Positions 7,397 through 15,283 of a DNA stretch of 64,000 nucleotides are shown in pieces. Below the pieces are notes generated by a model, which saw only the letters and a list, made by a program, of their open reading frames with translations, was not told where the DNA came from and searched no databases. Origin of the DNA: Enterococcus rivorum (lineage in GTDB: Bacteria > Bacillota > Bacilli > Lactobacillales > Enterococcaceae); the NCBI RefSeq assembly GCF_001742285.1, contig NZ_MIEK01000034.1, positions 1 through 64,000 of the forward strand, in the 5' to 3' direction. The translations under genes and the position numbers were made by a program. Numbering within the stretch: the first letter of the stretch is position 1; every line of letters starts with the position of its first letter.

Positions 7397-7798
7397 ATGA
7401 AAAAGAGCTTGTTGAAATTTTTCCTTATTATGCCTGTACTCTTTCTATTTGTTGCATGTTCCCCTGATAAGTCAACATCAACTGTTAATTATGACACTAA
7501 GTCTGGTGCTTCCGTTACAGAATCAACCGGAAAATGGGTTCAAAAAGAATTAGATACTGTAGCACAACAAATGTCAGATAGTTCCATGCCAGCCACAATA
7601 AAAACAACGTGGGATGATCTATCAAGTGTCATTAGCACAGATATGAAAAAAGAACAAATTAGCGATCAATTGAGAAGTGGCTTAAAAGGATTCCAAACTG
7701 ATTTAGAAACTGAAATAGCTAATGCTAGTGGCGATGTTAAAACACAATTGGAAACAATTAAAACAGAAATAGATGGTATATTAGCAAAAGTCAACTAG
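7397..7798 (+). CDS. Small predicted lipoprotein, unknown function
   Basis: 133 residues. Signal peptide MKKSLLKFFLIMPVLFLF and lipobox FVAC (Cys 21) predict lipid anchoring outside the membrane. The mature part is hydrophilic and helical (KWVQKELDTVAQQMSDSSM; then KTQLETIKTEIDGILAKV), suggesting a helical bundle or coiled coil. SD GAGGAG precedes the ATG. It stands alone, with its own promoter and a terminator at 7835-7882. No family recognised. Confidence 0.8.
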   Translation: MKKSLLKFFLIMPVLFLFVACSPDKSTSTVNYDTKSGASVTESTGKWVQKELDTVAQQMSDSSMPATIKTTWDDLSSVISTDMKKEQISDQLRSGLKGFQTDLETEIANASGDVKTQLETIKTEIDGILAKVN

Positions 7799-7834
7799 CA
7801 GAAAAGAAATATTTACTGAAATTTTACTTAAGAT

Positions 7835-7885
7835 GACTCTGAAAAGTTCAAAATCTACACCATTTTTCAGAGTCATTTACTTTTT
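7835..7885 (+). terminator. Terminator after the lipoprotein gene
   Basis: GACTCTGAAAA pairs with TTTTCAGAGTC over an 18-base loop, followed by ATTTACTTTTTTATTTTT. Confidence 0.8.
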
Positions 7886-8400
7886 TATTTTTCTATTAGA
7901 AAAGAATTTCTAAATAATGCTCTATTTTTTATCAGCTTGGAGGCTAGTTGTTACAACCTGAACTCTTCCCTTGTCATCGCAATCGAAGGGGGATAAACAG
8001 CATCACTTAAATCTGTATTCTTAGGATTGTGTAATCATGTAATTATGAAAAGAAGTCTTTTTTATCAATTCTTTTAACATTATTTTTACTATCCCTACAT
8101 CTTCAATAGACAAACAACCGATACTGCTCCAACTTTCTCTTCTTCTGTACTTTTGAAACTGCCACGTAAATTTTATTTTATCTTTCCCACTTCATTACAT
8201 CTCGGTATTGTCCTTAACGGTTTTCTTGAATTCCCACTCCCCTTCACAATTCCATCAAATTTTTTACACCATTGCAATGCGTCTTTAATCCTAATCTTTA
8301 TCAAAATCCATTAAATGACAAAATGGAAGAGTTTCTTTTCAATCTATGCTATTATACTTAACATGATTAAAGTTACCTATCGTTTGGAGGTCTCAAAAAT
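7886..8400. other. Gene-free stretch, possibly decayed coding DNA
   Basis: About 500 bases with no gene I can support. On the minus strand short fragments read like protein (NTDLSDAVYPPSIAMTREEF near 7965-8025, then DALQWCKKFDGIVKG near 8250-8285) but are broken by stops and frame changes. On the plus strand near 8045 there is a signal-peptide-like start that stops at once. It looks like worn gene remnants; no function is assigned. Confidence 0.4.
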
Positions 8401-8401
8401 T

Positions 8402-8596
8402 TTGAATAGACGCCATAAATTACTCCTAATTTTATCCTGTTTTCTAGCCTTAATTGAAATTATCTTTACAACAAAAAGATATCTTAAACCTCTATTTATT
8501 TTAATTACGCTACTTCAAGGTATTATCTTCCTATTTTTTGCATGCTCATTTATTTTTTCCTTATTTGTTATTCAACCGAAAAAGCATAAAAAATAA
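8402..8596 (+). CDS. Small membrane protein, about 64 aa, unknown
   Basis: TTG start at 8402 with GGAGG 11 bases upstream; an ATG at 8315 in the same frame lacks a ribosome site. The predicted protein has two membrane segments (KLLLILSCFLALIEIIFTT and LFILITLLQGIIFLFF...FIFSLFVI) and a basic tail PKKHKK. No family recognised. It precedes the TIR-domain gene by about 125 bases but has a separate start region. Confidence 0.5.
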   Translation: MNRRHKLLLILSCFLALIEIIFTTKRYLKPLFILITLLQGIIFLFFACSFIFSLFVIQPKKHKK

Positions 8597-8650
8597 GTTG
8601 GACTCCTTCTAAATTAATTCCAGAGAAATTCCAATTAGACATCACAGTTT

Positions 8651-8667
8651 ATGGTAAAATATACCAT
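8651..8667. promoter_or_regulatory. Palindromic operator at the TIR gene promoter
   Basis: ATGGTA-AAATA-TACCAT is a 6+5+6 palindrome covering a likely -10 (TAAAAT, 8655-8660) about 55 bases upstream of the TIR gene start. The position suggests repressor binding; the factor is unknown. Confidence 0.5.
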
Positions 8668-8721
8668 GTAAGAGTAATGTTTGCGACTGGAATTCTTCTA
8701 CCTATGAAAGGATGCGAAAAA

Positions 8722-9498
8722 ATGCCTAATGAGAAAATTTTTATTAGTCACTGTGAAAAAGATCATATCATTGTAAATGGTTTCATTGAACTTTTGGCTT
8801 CTCTAGATATCCATCAAATTGTTTGCAGTTCTTTGTCTCAGTACAAACTGCCTAATGAAGAAAACATCTACGACTATTTGAAAAATACTTCTCAACATTC
8901 CCCATACGTCATTTACTTTTTATCTGAAAATTACTATGGCGATTATGCTTGCTTGAATGAAATGGGTGCTTTATGGGTAACAGCAAAAGAGGAACAACAA
9001 CTTGCACTGTTACTTGATGACTTTAATTTTTCTAACCTCCAAGGAGCAATTGAACCTAGACCGATTGGTATTAAACTCTCTCAACTCCATTGCAATCAGC
9101 GAATTTCTCAACTAATTACGGATCTCTATGCCTACTTAGGTTTAGAATCTCAAGGTTTGTCTCACAAAAAACAGTTGGAAATTAATAAGTTTATTCAAAA
9201 GTTTGCTTCATTAACGGAAGACTCAAATAACTACTTCTATTCCACTATTCTAGAAACTCGCTCAACTGATTATTGGCCAGAAGCACAATTTTTAAAAATC
9301 GAAAAACGCATTCCTCAAAACAAACTAGAAGATAGAATACATTTAGACAATGAAACACACTGGCTTGTTTACTTAAACGGAATGGATTGTCCGATTGTTG
9401 AAAATGATTATGTAAGGTTCAAAATAACAGGAAAGTCGAAAATTTCCAAAGATAAATGTGAGCGTAGAATTTATCTTTCAGATATTATTATTCTTTAA
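8722..9498 (+). CDS. TIR-domain protein
   Basis: 258 residues from the ATG at 8722, behind AAAGGATG. Residues 1-140 read as a TIR domain: strand KIFISHCEKD (5-14), the ENIYDYLK segment (47-54), VIYFLSENYYGDYACLNEMGA (split: VIYFLSENYY 63-72, CLNEMGALW 77-85). Glu80 occupies the place of the catalytic Glu of NAD-cleaving TIR proteins. The C-terminal 110 residues are unrecognised. Bacterial TIR proteins may be NADases in phage defence or host-directed effectors; neither a Thoeris ThsA nor another known partner is adjacent. No signal peptide. Its own promoter, operator and terminator make it a single-gene unit. Confidence 0.78.
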   Translation: MPNEKIFISHCEKDHIIVNGFIELLASLDIHQIVCSSLSQYKLPNEENIYDYLKNTSQHSPYVIYFLSENYYGDYACLNEMGALWVTAKEEQQLALLLDDFNFSNLQGAIEPRPIGIKLSQLHCNQRISQLITDLYAYLGLESQGLSHKKQLEINKFIQKFASLTEDSNNYFYSTILETRSTDYWPEAQFLKIEKRIPQNKLEDRIHLDNETHWLVYLNGMDCPIVENDYVRFKITGKSKISKDKCERRIYLSDIIIL

Positions 9499-9505
9499 TT
9501 CCATC

Positions 9506-9557
9506 AAAAAAGCCTCCAAAAATTGAGCTTTTCATGCACAACTTTTAGAGGCTTATT
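9506..9557. terminator. Terminator after the TIR gene (possibly bidirectional)
   Basis: AAGCCTCCAAAAATTG pairs with CAACTTTTAGAGGCTT (one G-U or mismatch) over an 11-base loop, with A and T runs on either side. It separates the convergent TIR and TPR-protein genes. Confidence 0.8.
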
Positions 9558-9603
9558 ATCTTTTCTACCTCAGTAAAGATAGTCGACCTTACATAGCAAC
9601 ATT

Positions 9604-10572
9604 CTACAATATCATTTCTTCTAACTGATAACGAATTTTGTACTGTAATTTTTGAATTCGTTCAATTTCATTCATCTTTTCTTGAATCTGATATTTAGTT
9701 GCAACAGATTCATTGTGGGCAATGATATAACTAATTGCCCACAGATGAGGATCATTAATCACTTGATCAGCTAAAGGATAGAGTAACGCAAAGTGTAGCC
9801 TAATTTCTTCCATCAAATCCAAAAGTAATATTGGATCGTCATTAATCAATTCTTTCTCTAAAAAGAGTAATATTCTTTGATAGGCTGCACAATCTAATGG
9901 CCCACCAATTTTTGCTGGTATAATTTTATGGACTTCTTGATCCCCTGTCAGAAAATCAACTTCTTCTTTAATATGCAGATGAGCAAACTCTTCTAAAACC
10001 CATGAACGAACAAGATTATGTACCTCTTTATCTAACAAAATATTTTTCCCAATACTGATAAATGATTCTTGAGGTAAATGAACAGATTTTTTTACAATTG
10101 CTAATTGTTCATAATAATTATGCTCTTTCAAGCGGGAGAGTTCATCTTTCAATTCCTTGATCTTACAAATTTCAAATTGTTCATACATCAATTCTGAAGC
10201 TCGTACTTTTTTCTTCAAGGAAATTAATTGCTTCATTTCACCACTTTTTTCCCTTAAAATTCGTTCATTGATTATGCTATGCGCATGGATAAACTTGTGG
10301 TTTGCAATTAAAATTTGAATATATAATTCTAAATAATCTAAACAGGATATGTACTCTTCCTTCATTTCTGAAGCAAGAAACAAGGCTTGCTCATTTTCAC
10401 CAATTTCTAAATAGGTGCTAGTTATCAAAAAATTCAATGGAAAATCTTGTCTAATCGCATACGCTTTTTGAAAATATTCTACTGCATCCATCAGCTTTGA
10501 TTCCGCCATTGCTTCTTGTCCCAATTCAATAAATCGTTCATAATTTTTCGGAAATGGTATTTTATTGGCCAA
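9604..10572 (-). CDS. TPR-like helical protein (YpiA-type), unknown role
   Basis: About 322 residues. The N-terminal 110 residues contain TPR-like helix pairs (FIELGQEAMAESKLMDAVEY, then YLEIGENEQALFLA), and the remainder is helical with a charged C-terminus. It resembles the cytoplasmic TPR/DUF3196 proteins near aroF-type genes in Bacilli (YpiA); that similarity is from memory. Start choice: AAAGG lies upstream of GTG codons (10584) and of TTG 10572; the TTG has the better spacing. No operon partner is apparent beyond the 96-aa gene upstream on the same strand. Confidence 0.65.
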   Translation of the reverse strand: MANKIPFPKNYERFIELGQEAMAESKLMDAVEYFQKAYAIRQDFPLNFLITSTYLEIGENEQALFLASEMKEEYISCLDYLELYIQILIANHKFIHAHSIINERILREKSGEMKQLISLKKKVRASELMYEQFEICKIKELKDELSRLKEHNYYEQLAIVKKSVHLPQESFISIGKNILLDKEVHNLVRSWVLEEFAHLHIKEEVDFLTGDQEVHKIIPAKIGGPLDCAAYQRILLFLEKELINDDPILLLDLMEEIRLHFALLYPLADQVINDPHLWAISYIIAHNESVATKYQIQEKMNEIERIQKLQYKIRYQLEEMIL

Positions 10573-10732
10573 AACAACCACCACCTTTCTTTGGATTGTT
10601 TCATAAATAGTGACCAGTTCAGATAAATCATAACAAAAGAAGCAAAGTGTGTATACTCCAAAATTAAAATATATTTGTAAATTTCAGAAAAACAATCTGA
10701 TTACAATTGAATTCACCACTCTGTTTGTTATC

Positions 10733-11023
10733 TTAATAAAGATTCCGAATGATTATTGCTGCTTCTGGCTCCCCTTCAGCTTCCATCCGTTCAGCTTTTT
10801 CAAGTAAAGAATACCCCGAAAAAACATCTTTCGTTAACTCATCTTGGACTTTAAACTGTTTCACTTTTTCTATTGAGATTGCTTTAGGATCCACTTCTTG
10901 CACACTATCCCAACCCGTATCAATAAAAATCTTTGTTGTATCCATAATCTCATTATTTTCACTTAATTCTTCCACAATTTTCTTCAACTGTGAAAACGTC
11001 ATTACATTTACTTGATTATTCAC
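10733..11023 (-). CDS. Conserved-looking hypothetical protein, 96 aa
   Basis: GTG start with GAGGAG eight bases upstream. The protein is acidic and soluble, with MTFSQLKKIVEELSENNEI at the N-terminus and ERMEAEGEPEAAIIIRNLY at the C-terminus. No motif or family is recognised. The plus-strand open frame over the same bases lacks a ribosome site. It lies 160 bases upstream of the TPR gene on the same strand. Confidence 0.65.
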   Translation of the reverse strand: MNNQVNVMTFSQLKKIVEELSENNEIMDTTKIFIDTGWDSVQEVDPKAISIEKVKQFKVQDELTKDVFSGYSLLEKAERMEAEGEPEAAIIIRNLY

Positions 11024-11740
11024 TATATCTCCTCACTTTCACTGTCTACTTATTTTACTTAAAATCTGCTCAAATTCCTAGCTTTATTTAGGAAAACTTT
11101 AAACATAGAACTTTTTTGAATCGATAAGAAAACAGAGAAATGGAAAAAAGTATCTAAAAAACAGAGAAGTATCTTCTTGCTTTTCAAAATCATCTTTTAC
11201 TACTACAGCATTAACGTTTAAAATTGTTCTTTTTTTATCCCTCTCCCTTTTATTTTTTATATACTACTATCATAACTCAAAATCATTTTTCTTAATACTA
11301 AAATGTTCAATAAAATAATGGAAAAACATGATAATTTATTTTCATATACAAAAAAAGAAGATAAAAAACCTATAAATTTTCATCACTAATGAAACCTTGA
11401 GAGCGAAATAGTCTAATGCTACCAGCATAAATATCTCAAAATAAAGAAACAATCCCTTACAAATAAATAACAACAAAACAAGTTTTTATAATTTTTGTCA
11501 ATTAATGTCTATTTTGAATTTTATTTATCTAATGGCTTCGGTAACAAGATAATACTTATGTAAAAATAACAACTACTTTTTAAATAGCTGTCACATTTCT
11601 TAACATTCCAACTGATTTCGTCATAAAGAAACCTATTTTTGTTATTCTGGTCATCGATTCTTAATCCCTCTATTACATACATTTGTCTGATAATATGTTT
11701 TAATTGTCTTTGGTCAAAAAAATAAGTAAGGAGTTTTTCG
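11024..11740. other. Long A/T-rich intergenic region, nothing identified
   Basis: About 700 bases between divergent genes. No open frame with a ribosome site, no tRNA and no recognisable riboswitch was seen. I looked for a c-di-AMP (ydaO) motif, because such motifs often precede cell-wall hydrolase genes, and did not find its conserved blocks. The last 100 bases presumably hold the promoter of the NlpC/P60 gene; GATAAT near 11697 is a possible -10. Confidence 0.5.
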
Positions 11741-12664
11741 ATGAAATATAACTATTTATTATCTACCGCCATTATTAGTGGCTTGGTTCTTTCTGGCTTA
11801 TTCTTTACAAGTACCGTTACTGAAGCCGCCACTTCTAATGAGGAGTCTATTCTAGCCCAGGAAAAAATCATTCAAGAGTCGACTCAAAAACAAACAAAAC
11901 TATTAGAAACAAAACAAACTCACGAGCTCAAACAAAGAGATATTAGCAAAGAAATCAATTCGTTAGCAACGACAATTAAAGAAAAAGATTCTCAAGTCGA
12001 AGCATTAGAAAAAATAACTGCTATTTCAAAAATCCCAACACTAATTATAGAAAATAATAAAAAAGAACTACGCATACTAGACAGCTCAGTTTTACCTTTT
12101 ACAGCAGAAAATAACACCACGCAAGAACTTATGGAACAAAGTAAAGCAGAACTAGAAATACTACATAAGCAACAATCTGAATACATAGAAGAAAAAAATA
12201 AGCTAGATACTACTCAAAATGAATTATCTCAACAGCTTTCTCAGCTAACTCAACTGGTGAATGACTCTAAAGAGAAAAAAGAAGCTCTTCAAAAAACGTT
12301 AACACAGCAAACTGGCACAAAAGCAGCGATTGTAGAAGCTGCGAAGTCTCATCTAGGAAAACCGTATGTTTATGGTGCAGCGGGCCCAGACACTTTTGAT
12401 TGCTCTGGTTTAGTCCAAGTTGCTTTCGCTTCAGCTGGTCGTTCTATAGGTAGAACCACTATCGATCAAGAATCTGCTGGAATACCTATTCCGGTATCAG
12501 AAGCGCAAGCTGGGGACTTAGTTTTTTGGGGTAGCGCAGGCGGAACACATCATGTAGGTATTTCGTTAGGCGATAATACTTTTATCCATGCTCCTGTACC
12601 TGGCGATGTAGTCAAAATCACTTCTGTCGCTGATTACTCTCCAGATTTTGCTTTACGTGTCTAA
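11741..12664 (+). CDS. Secreted NlpC/P60 peptidoglycan hydrolase with coiled-coil N-terminus (SagA-like)
   Basis: 307 residues. Signal peptide of about 30 residues ending VTEA-A, then a long charged coiled coil (about 32-185), then an NlpC/P60 domain (about 195-307). The catalytic Cys is in FDCSGL, the His in GGTHHVGI, and a third polar residue near FIHAP. This architecture matches SagA-type D,L-endopeptidases, which cut peptidoglycan stem peptides for daughter-cell separation. Start ATG behind AAGGAG. Unlike full SagA proteins it is short, with no long low-complexity linker. Confidence 0.9.
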   Translation: MKYNYLLSTAIISGLVLSGLFFTSTVTEAATSNEESILAQEKIIQESTQKQTKLLETKQTHELKQRDISKEINSLATTIKEKDSQVEALEKITAISKIPTLIIENNKKELRILDSSVLPFTAENNTTQELMEQSKAELEILHKQQSEYIEEKNKLDTTQNELSQQLSQLTQLVNDSKEKKEALQKTLTQQTGTKAAIVEAAKSHLGKPYVYGAAGPDTFDCSGLVQVAFASAGRSIGRTTIDQESAGIPIPVSEAQAGDLVFWGSAGGTHHVGISLGDNTFIHAPVPGDVVKITSVADYSPDFALRV

Positions 12665-12859
12665 TAATCGATGAATCTACATAGTCATGAGATACCGGCA
12701 TGTACATCTTCGTTTTTTAACATAGAATGAAGAAATTGAGACAGAAGTCGTTTTGGGGCGAGAAATTGGACTACAAAGCACACAATACGCTTTATCTATT
12801 GAGTGATTTGTGGGAAATTTCCGAAGACCCTGACTTTTGACCACCGTTTATTCGGATTT

Positions 12860-12905
12860 AAAGGATGAAACAAAACTGATTTTTAGTTTTGTTCCATCCT
12901 CTTTT
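12860..12905. terminator. Bidirectional terminator between the NlpC/P60 and histidine kinase genes
   Basis: GGATGAAACAAAACT pairs with AGTTTTGTTCCATCC around GATTTTT, followed by TCTTTTC. It lies between convergent genes. The 130 bases before it (about 12730-12860) read like an enterococcal intergenic block rather than a gene. Confidence 0.85.
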
Positions 12906-12913
12906 CTTTCGCA

Positions 12914-14395
12914 TTAATTACATGGAATCTTCACGATAAACGTTGTTCCAAATTCTCTATCACTTTCAACACTTAAATTAAACTGATGCCTTTCAGCAAT
13001 TTCTTTCGCAATCGCTAACCCCAAGCCAGTTCCATCTACTCGTTTATCCGCATCAATTTTTCTAAACCTTTCAAAAATATTAACTTTTTCTTCTTCTGAA
13101 ATGAATGAACCTTGATTGTGAATAGAAACAACTAACCTTTGTTCTATTTTCTTCATTTCAACTGTAATTGCAGTTGATTCAGGGGAAAATTTTAACGCAT
13201 TTTCCAAGATGATAATAAACAACTGTCTAATCCGACCATAATCGCCTTCTATAATAATCGATTCTTTAAATTGATTGTCAAATTCCAGTAATTGATTTTT
13301 TTCTGAGGCTCTGACTCGTAAGCTTCTTATACTATCGGTTATTATATCGACTACGTTTACCTGTTCCATTGTAATTGTAAATTCCGGATTTTCTAAACGA
13401 GATAGTTCAAGTAAATCGTTAATTAATCTTTCTAACACTACTGACTCTGATAACAATTGTTCATAATATTGTTTTACCTTTGCTGGCTCACTAATTACTC
13501 CGTCATTTAAAGACTCTATTGAACCACGAATCACTGTAACAGGCGTTCTTAATTCATGAGAGATTGTCGAAAGGAAATTTTTCTGGGCTTTCTCTTTGTT
13601 GTCTCTTTCAAATTTTGCTTCAGCTAACCTATTTTTTAAAATAGTCATTTTTTTCCCTAAAGCACCTATTTCATCGTTTGTATGGACGTCTAGTTCTGTA
13701 TCATAATGTTCTACAACTAGTTCTTCTGTAAAAGAACTCATTTTCGAAATCGGAGCAATAAATCGTCTTGAAAATATAATTGAAAGAAGTAAACCAATGA
13801 TCCAAGCAATTAAAATACTAATAAACAACAGTAAATAGCCTTGATGCTGCGTTTTATGAACAGCAGAAATTGAAGAATGAAGCAACACAACCGCTAAAAT
13901 CTCTCCTGATGTATTCTTAATGGGTGCACCAACCGTTACTGTCGGCTCACCTAAAACGTTACTAAATTCTTCACTAGTGGTTGTTTTTCCTTGATAGACT
14001 TTTTTTATGACATTCTGAGCATTATCAGGAAGTTCACTATATTCTTTATGGTGCATGGTACTGCCAATTGTAATTGTATTCGCATTCTCATCAACAATCC
14101 AGATATCATCCATTGCCAATTTATCCATAAATTGAATAAAAGAACCGTACCCCATGCCCATTCCCATCCCATGTCTTTTTCCTCCCTGGGGATTCATTTC
14201 ATTACGATCATTTTTTGAAAAATAGCCATCTAAAGTTTCTGCAATAACTGCTGCTCTACGTGTCATTTCCTCTGTATGTATTGTAATTGTTTGTTTTGAA
14301 AAAAGAACACTGAATGCAATACCAATCACCAAAGAAAAGATCAATAAGGTTAAAGAAAAATACAGTACTAGTTTCCTTGTCAGTTTATTTTTCAT
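12914..14395 (-). CDS. Sensor histidine kinase with Met/His-rich extracellular loop
   Basis: About 493 residues. TM1 at about 10-32, extracellular sensor about 33-175, TM2 about 180-203, HAMP about 205-255, HisKA with SHELRTPVTV (phosphoacceptor His), then N box ENALKFSP and G box DGTGLGLAIA. The extracellular part contains HGMGMGMGYG (75-84), a Met/His cluster that could bind Cu or Ag; that is inference. It overlaps the response-regulator stop (ATG at 14395, stop at 14385), so the two are co-translated. The closest named system cannot be settled by eye. Confidence 0.92.
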   Translation of the reverse strand: MKNKLTRKLVLYFSLTLLIFSLVIGIAFSVLFSKQTITIHTEEMTRRAAVIAETLDGYFSKNDRNEMNPQGGKRHGMGMGMGYGSFIQFMDKLAMDDIWIVDENANTITIGSTMHHKEYSELPDNAQNVIKKVYQGKTTTSEEFSNVLGEPTVTVGAPIKNTSGEILAVVLLHSSISAVHKTQHQGYLLLFISILIAWIIGLLLSIIFSRRFIAPISKMSSFTEELVVEHYDTELDVHTNDEIGALGKKMTILKNRLAEAKFERDNKEKAQKNFLSTISHELRTPVTVIRGSIESLNDGVISEPAKVKQYYEQLLSESVVLERLINDLLELSRLENPEFTITMEQVNVVDIITDSIRSLRVRASEKNQLLEFDNQFKESIIIEGDYGRIRQLFIIILENALKFSPESTAITVEMKKIEQRLVVSIHNQGSFISEEEKVNIFERFRKIDADKRVDGTGLGLAIAKEIAERHQFNLSVESDREFGTTFIVKIPCN

Positions 14396-15083
14396 GTCTA
14401 CCCTCAAACTTATAGCCTTGTCCCCAAACAGTTGCTATTTCCCAATTAGAATGATTAACTTCATCTAATTTAGCACGAAGTCGTTTAATATGTGTATCTA
14501 CCGTTCTAGCATCCCCATAGTAATCAAATCCCCACAAACTATCTAACAAATTATCTCTAGAAAAAACTTTCTCTTTATTGGATAACAATAGCCATAGCAA
14601 TTCCAGCTCGCGTTTTGTTAAAATAATCTCATGTTGATTAATTACTACACGCTTTTCTTCTAAATAAACGGTCAAATTATCATAATTCAACTGCTTCATG
14701 GAATGTTTGTTTTCATCGGTTTGCTCAATTCTTCTTAAAATTGCCCGAATACGAGCCATCACTTCACTAGGAGAAAATGGTTTTACAATATAGTCATCTG
14801 CGCCAATATCTAACCCCATAATTCGATGATAGTCTTCCCCTTTAGCCGTTACCATAATAATAGGTACACTCGATGTTTCACGAATTTTTTTACAAACTGC
14901 AAAGCCATCCATTTTAGGAATCATCACATCTAATAAAATCAGCTCAACTGGTTGTTCGTAAAATTTTTCCAGTGCTTGTGCTCCATCAACTGCAATAATC
15001 GGATGAAACCCTTCCTTCTGTACATACTCTTTTAGCACTTCAGTGATCTGCAAATGATCATCTACAATTAAGATTTTTTTCAT
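14385..15083 (-). CDS. OmpR/PhoB-family response regulator
   Basis: 232 residues from the ATG at 15083; an upstream extension to 15173 crosses the promoter and poly-G tract and is rejected. The receiver domain (1-120) has VDD near the start, phosphoacceptor Asp in LILLDVMIPKMDG, and conserved K in IVKPFSP. The C-terminal winged helix (about 135-230) includes TKRELELLWLL and RTVDTHIKRLRAKL. Partner of the overlapping kinase. Its leader contains a run of ten G just upstream of the start. Confidence 0.93.
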   Translation of the reverse strand: MKKILIVDDHLQITEVLKEYVQKEGFHPIIAVDGAQALEKFYEQPVELILLDVMIPKMDGFAVCKKIRETSSVPIIMVTAKGEDYHRIMGLDIGADDYIVKPFSPSEVMARIRAILRRIEQTDENKHSMKQLNYDNLTVYLEEKRVVINQHEIILTKRELELLWLLLSNKEKVFSRDNLLDSLWGFDYYGDARTVDTHIKRLRAKLDEVNHSNWEIATVWGQGYKFEGRHEK

Positions 15084-15093
15084 AGCGATCAAG

Positions 15094-15103
15094 CCCCCCC
15101 CCC
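15094..15103 (-). repeat. Ten-G homopolymer in the response-regulator leader
   Basis: On the coding strand AAGGGGGGGGGG is followed by ten bases and then the ATG (15083). No better Shine-Dalgarno is present, so the G run itself probably pairs with the anti-SD. The likely -10 TATAAT lies at 15117-15122, so the tract is close to the 5' end of the mRNA. Such tracts slip during replication. Confidence 0.85.
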
Positions 15104-15223
15104 TTGCCTTACTTCCATTATAAGCAAGAATACTAAAAAAAGGGAATTTATTTTCGACACAAATTTGACACATTTAACGAGCTTATATATATTCCACTGG
15201 ACAACTTAAGAACGATATCATAA

Positions 15224-15270
15224 CAAAAAACAGACGACAAAAAATTAACATTTTTCATCGTCTGCTATTC
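15224..15270 (-). terminator. Terminator of glmS
   Basis: On the minus strand CAGACGA and TCGTCTG (plus adjoining A/T pairs) form the stem, followed by TTTTTT; just past the glmS stop. Confidence 0.85.
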
Positions 15271-15283
15271 ACATAATAACAAA

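Noticed and set aside
6840-7400. CRISPR array or type I toxin-antitoxin locus around the small peptides
   Set aside because: No regularly spaced repeats and no convergent antisense RNA promoter were seen; only two short frames and a terminator are supported.
8722-9498. Thoeris or CBASS-like defence operon around the TIR gene
   Set aside because: Neighbours are a small membrane protein, a lipoprotein and a TPR protein with separate promoters or opposite strand; no ThsA, cyclase or Cap gene is present.
10749-11015. 88-aa plus-strand open frame
   Set aside because: Antisense shadow of the 96-aa minus gene, which has a good SD and a normal composition.
11024-11740. Possible c-di-AMP (ydaO) riboswitch before the NlpC/P60 gene
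   Set aside because: The conserved purine-rich blocks of the motif were not found on the plus strand; the region is A/T-rich without clear stems.
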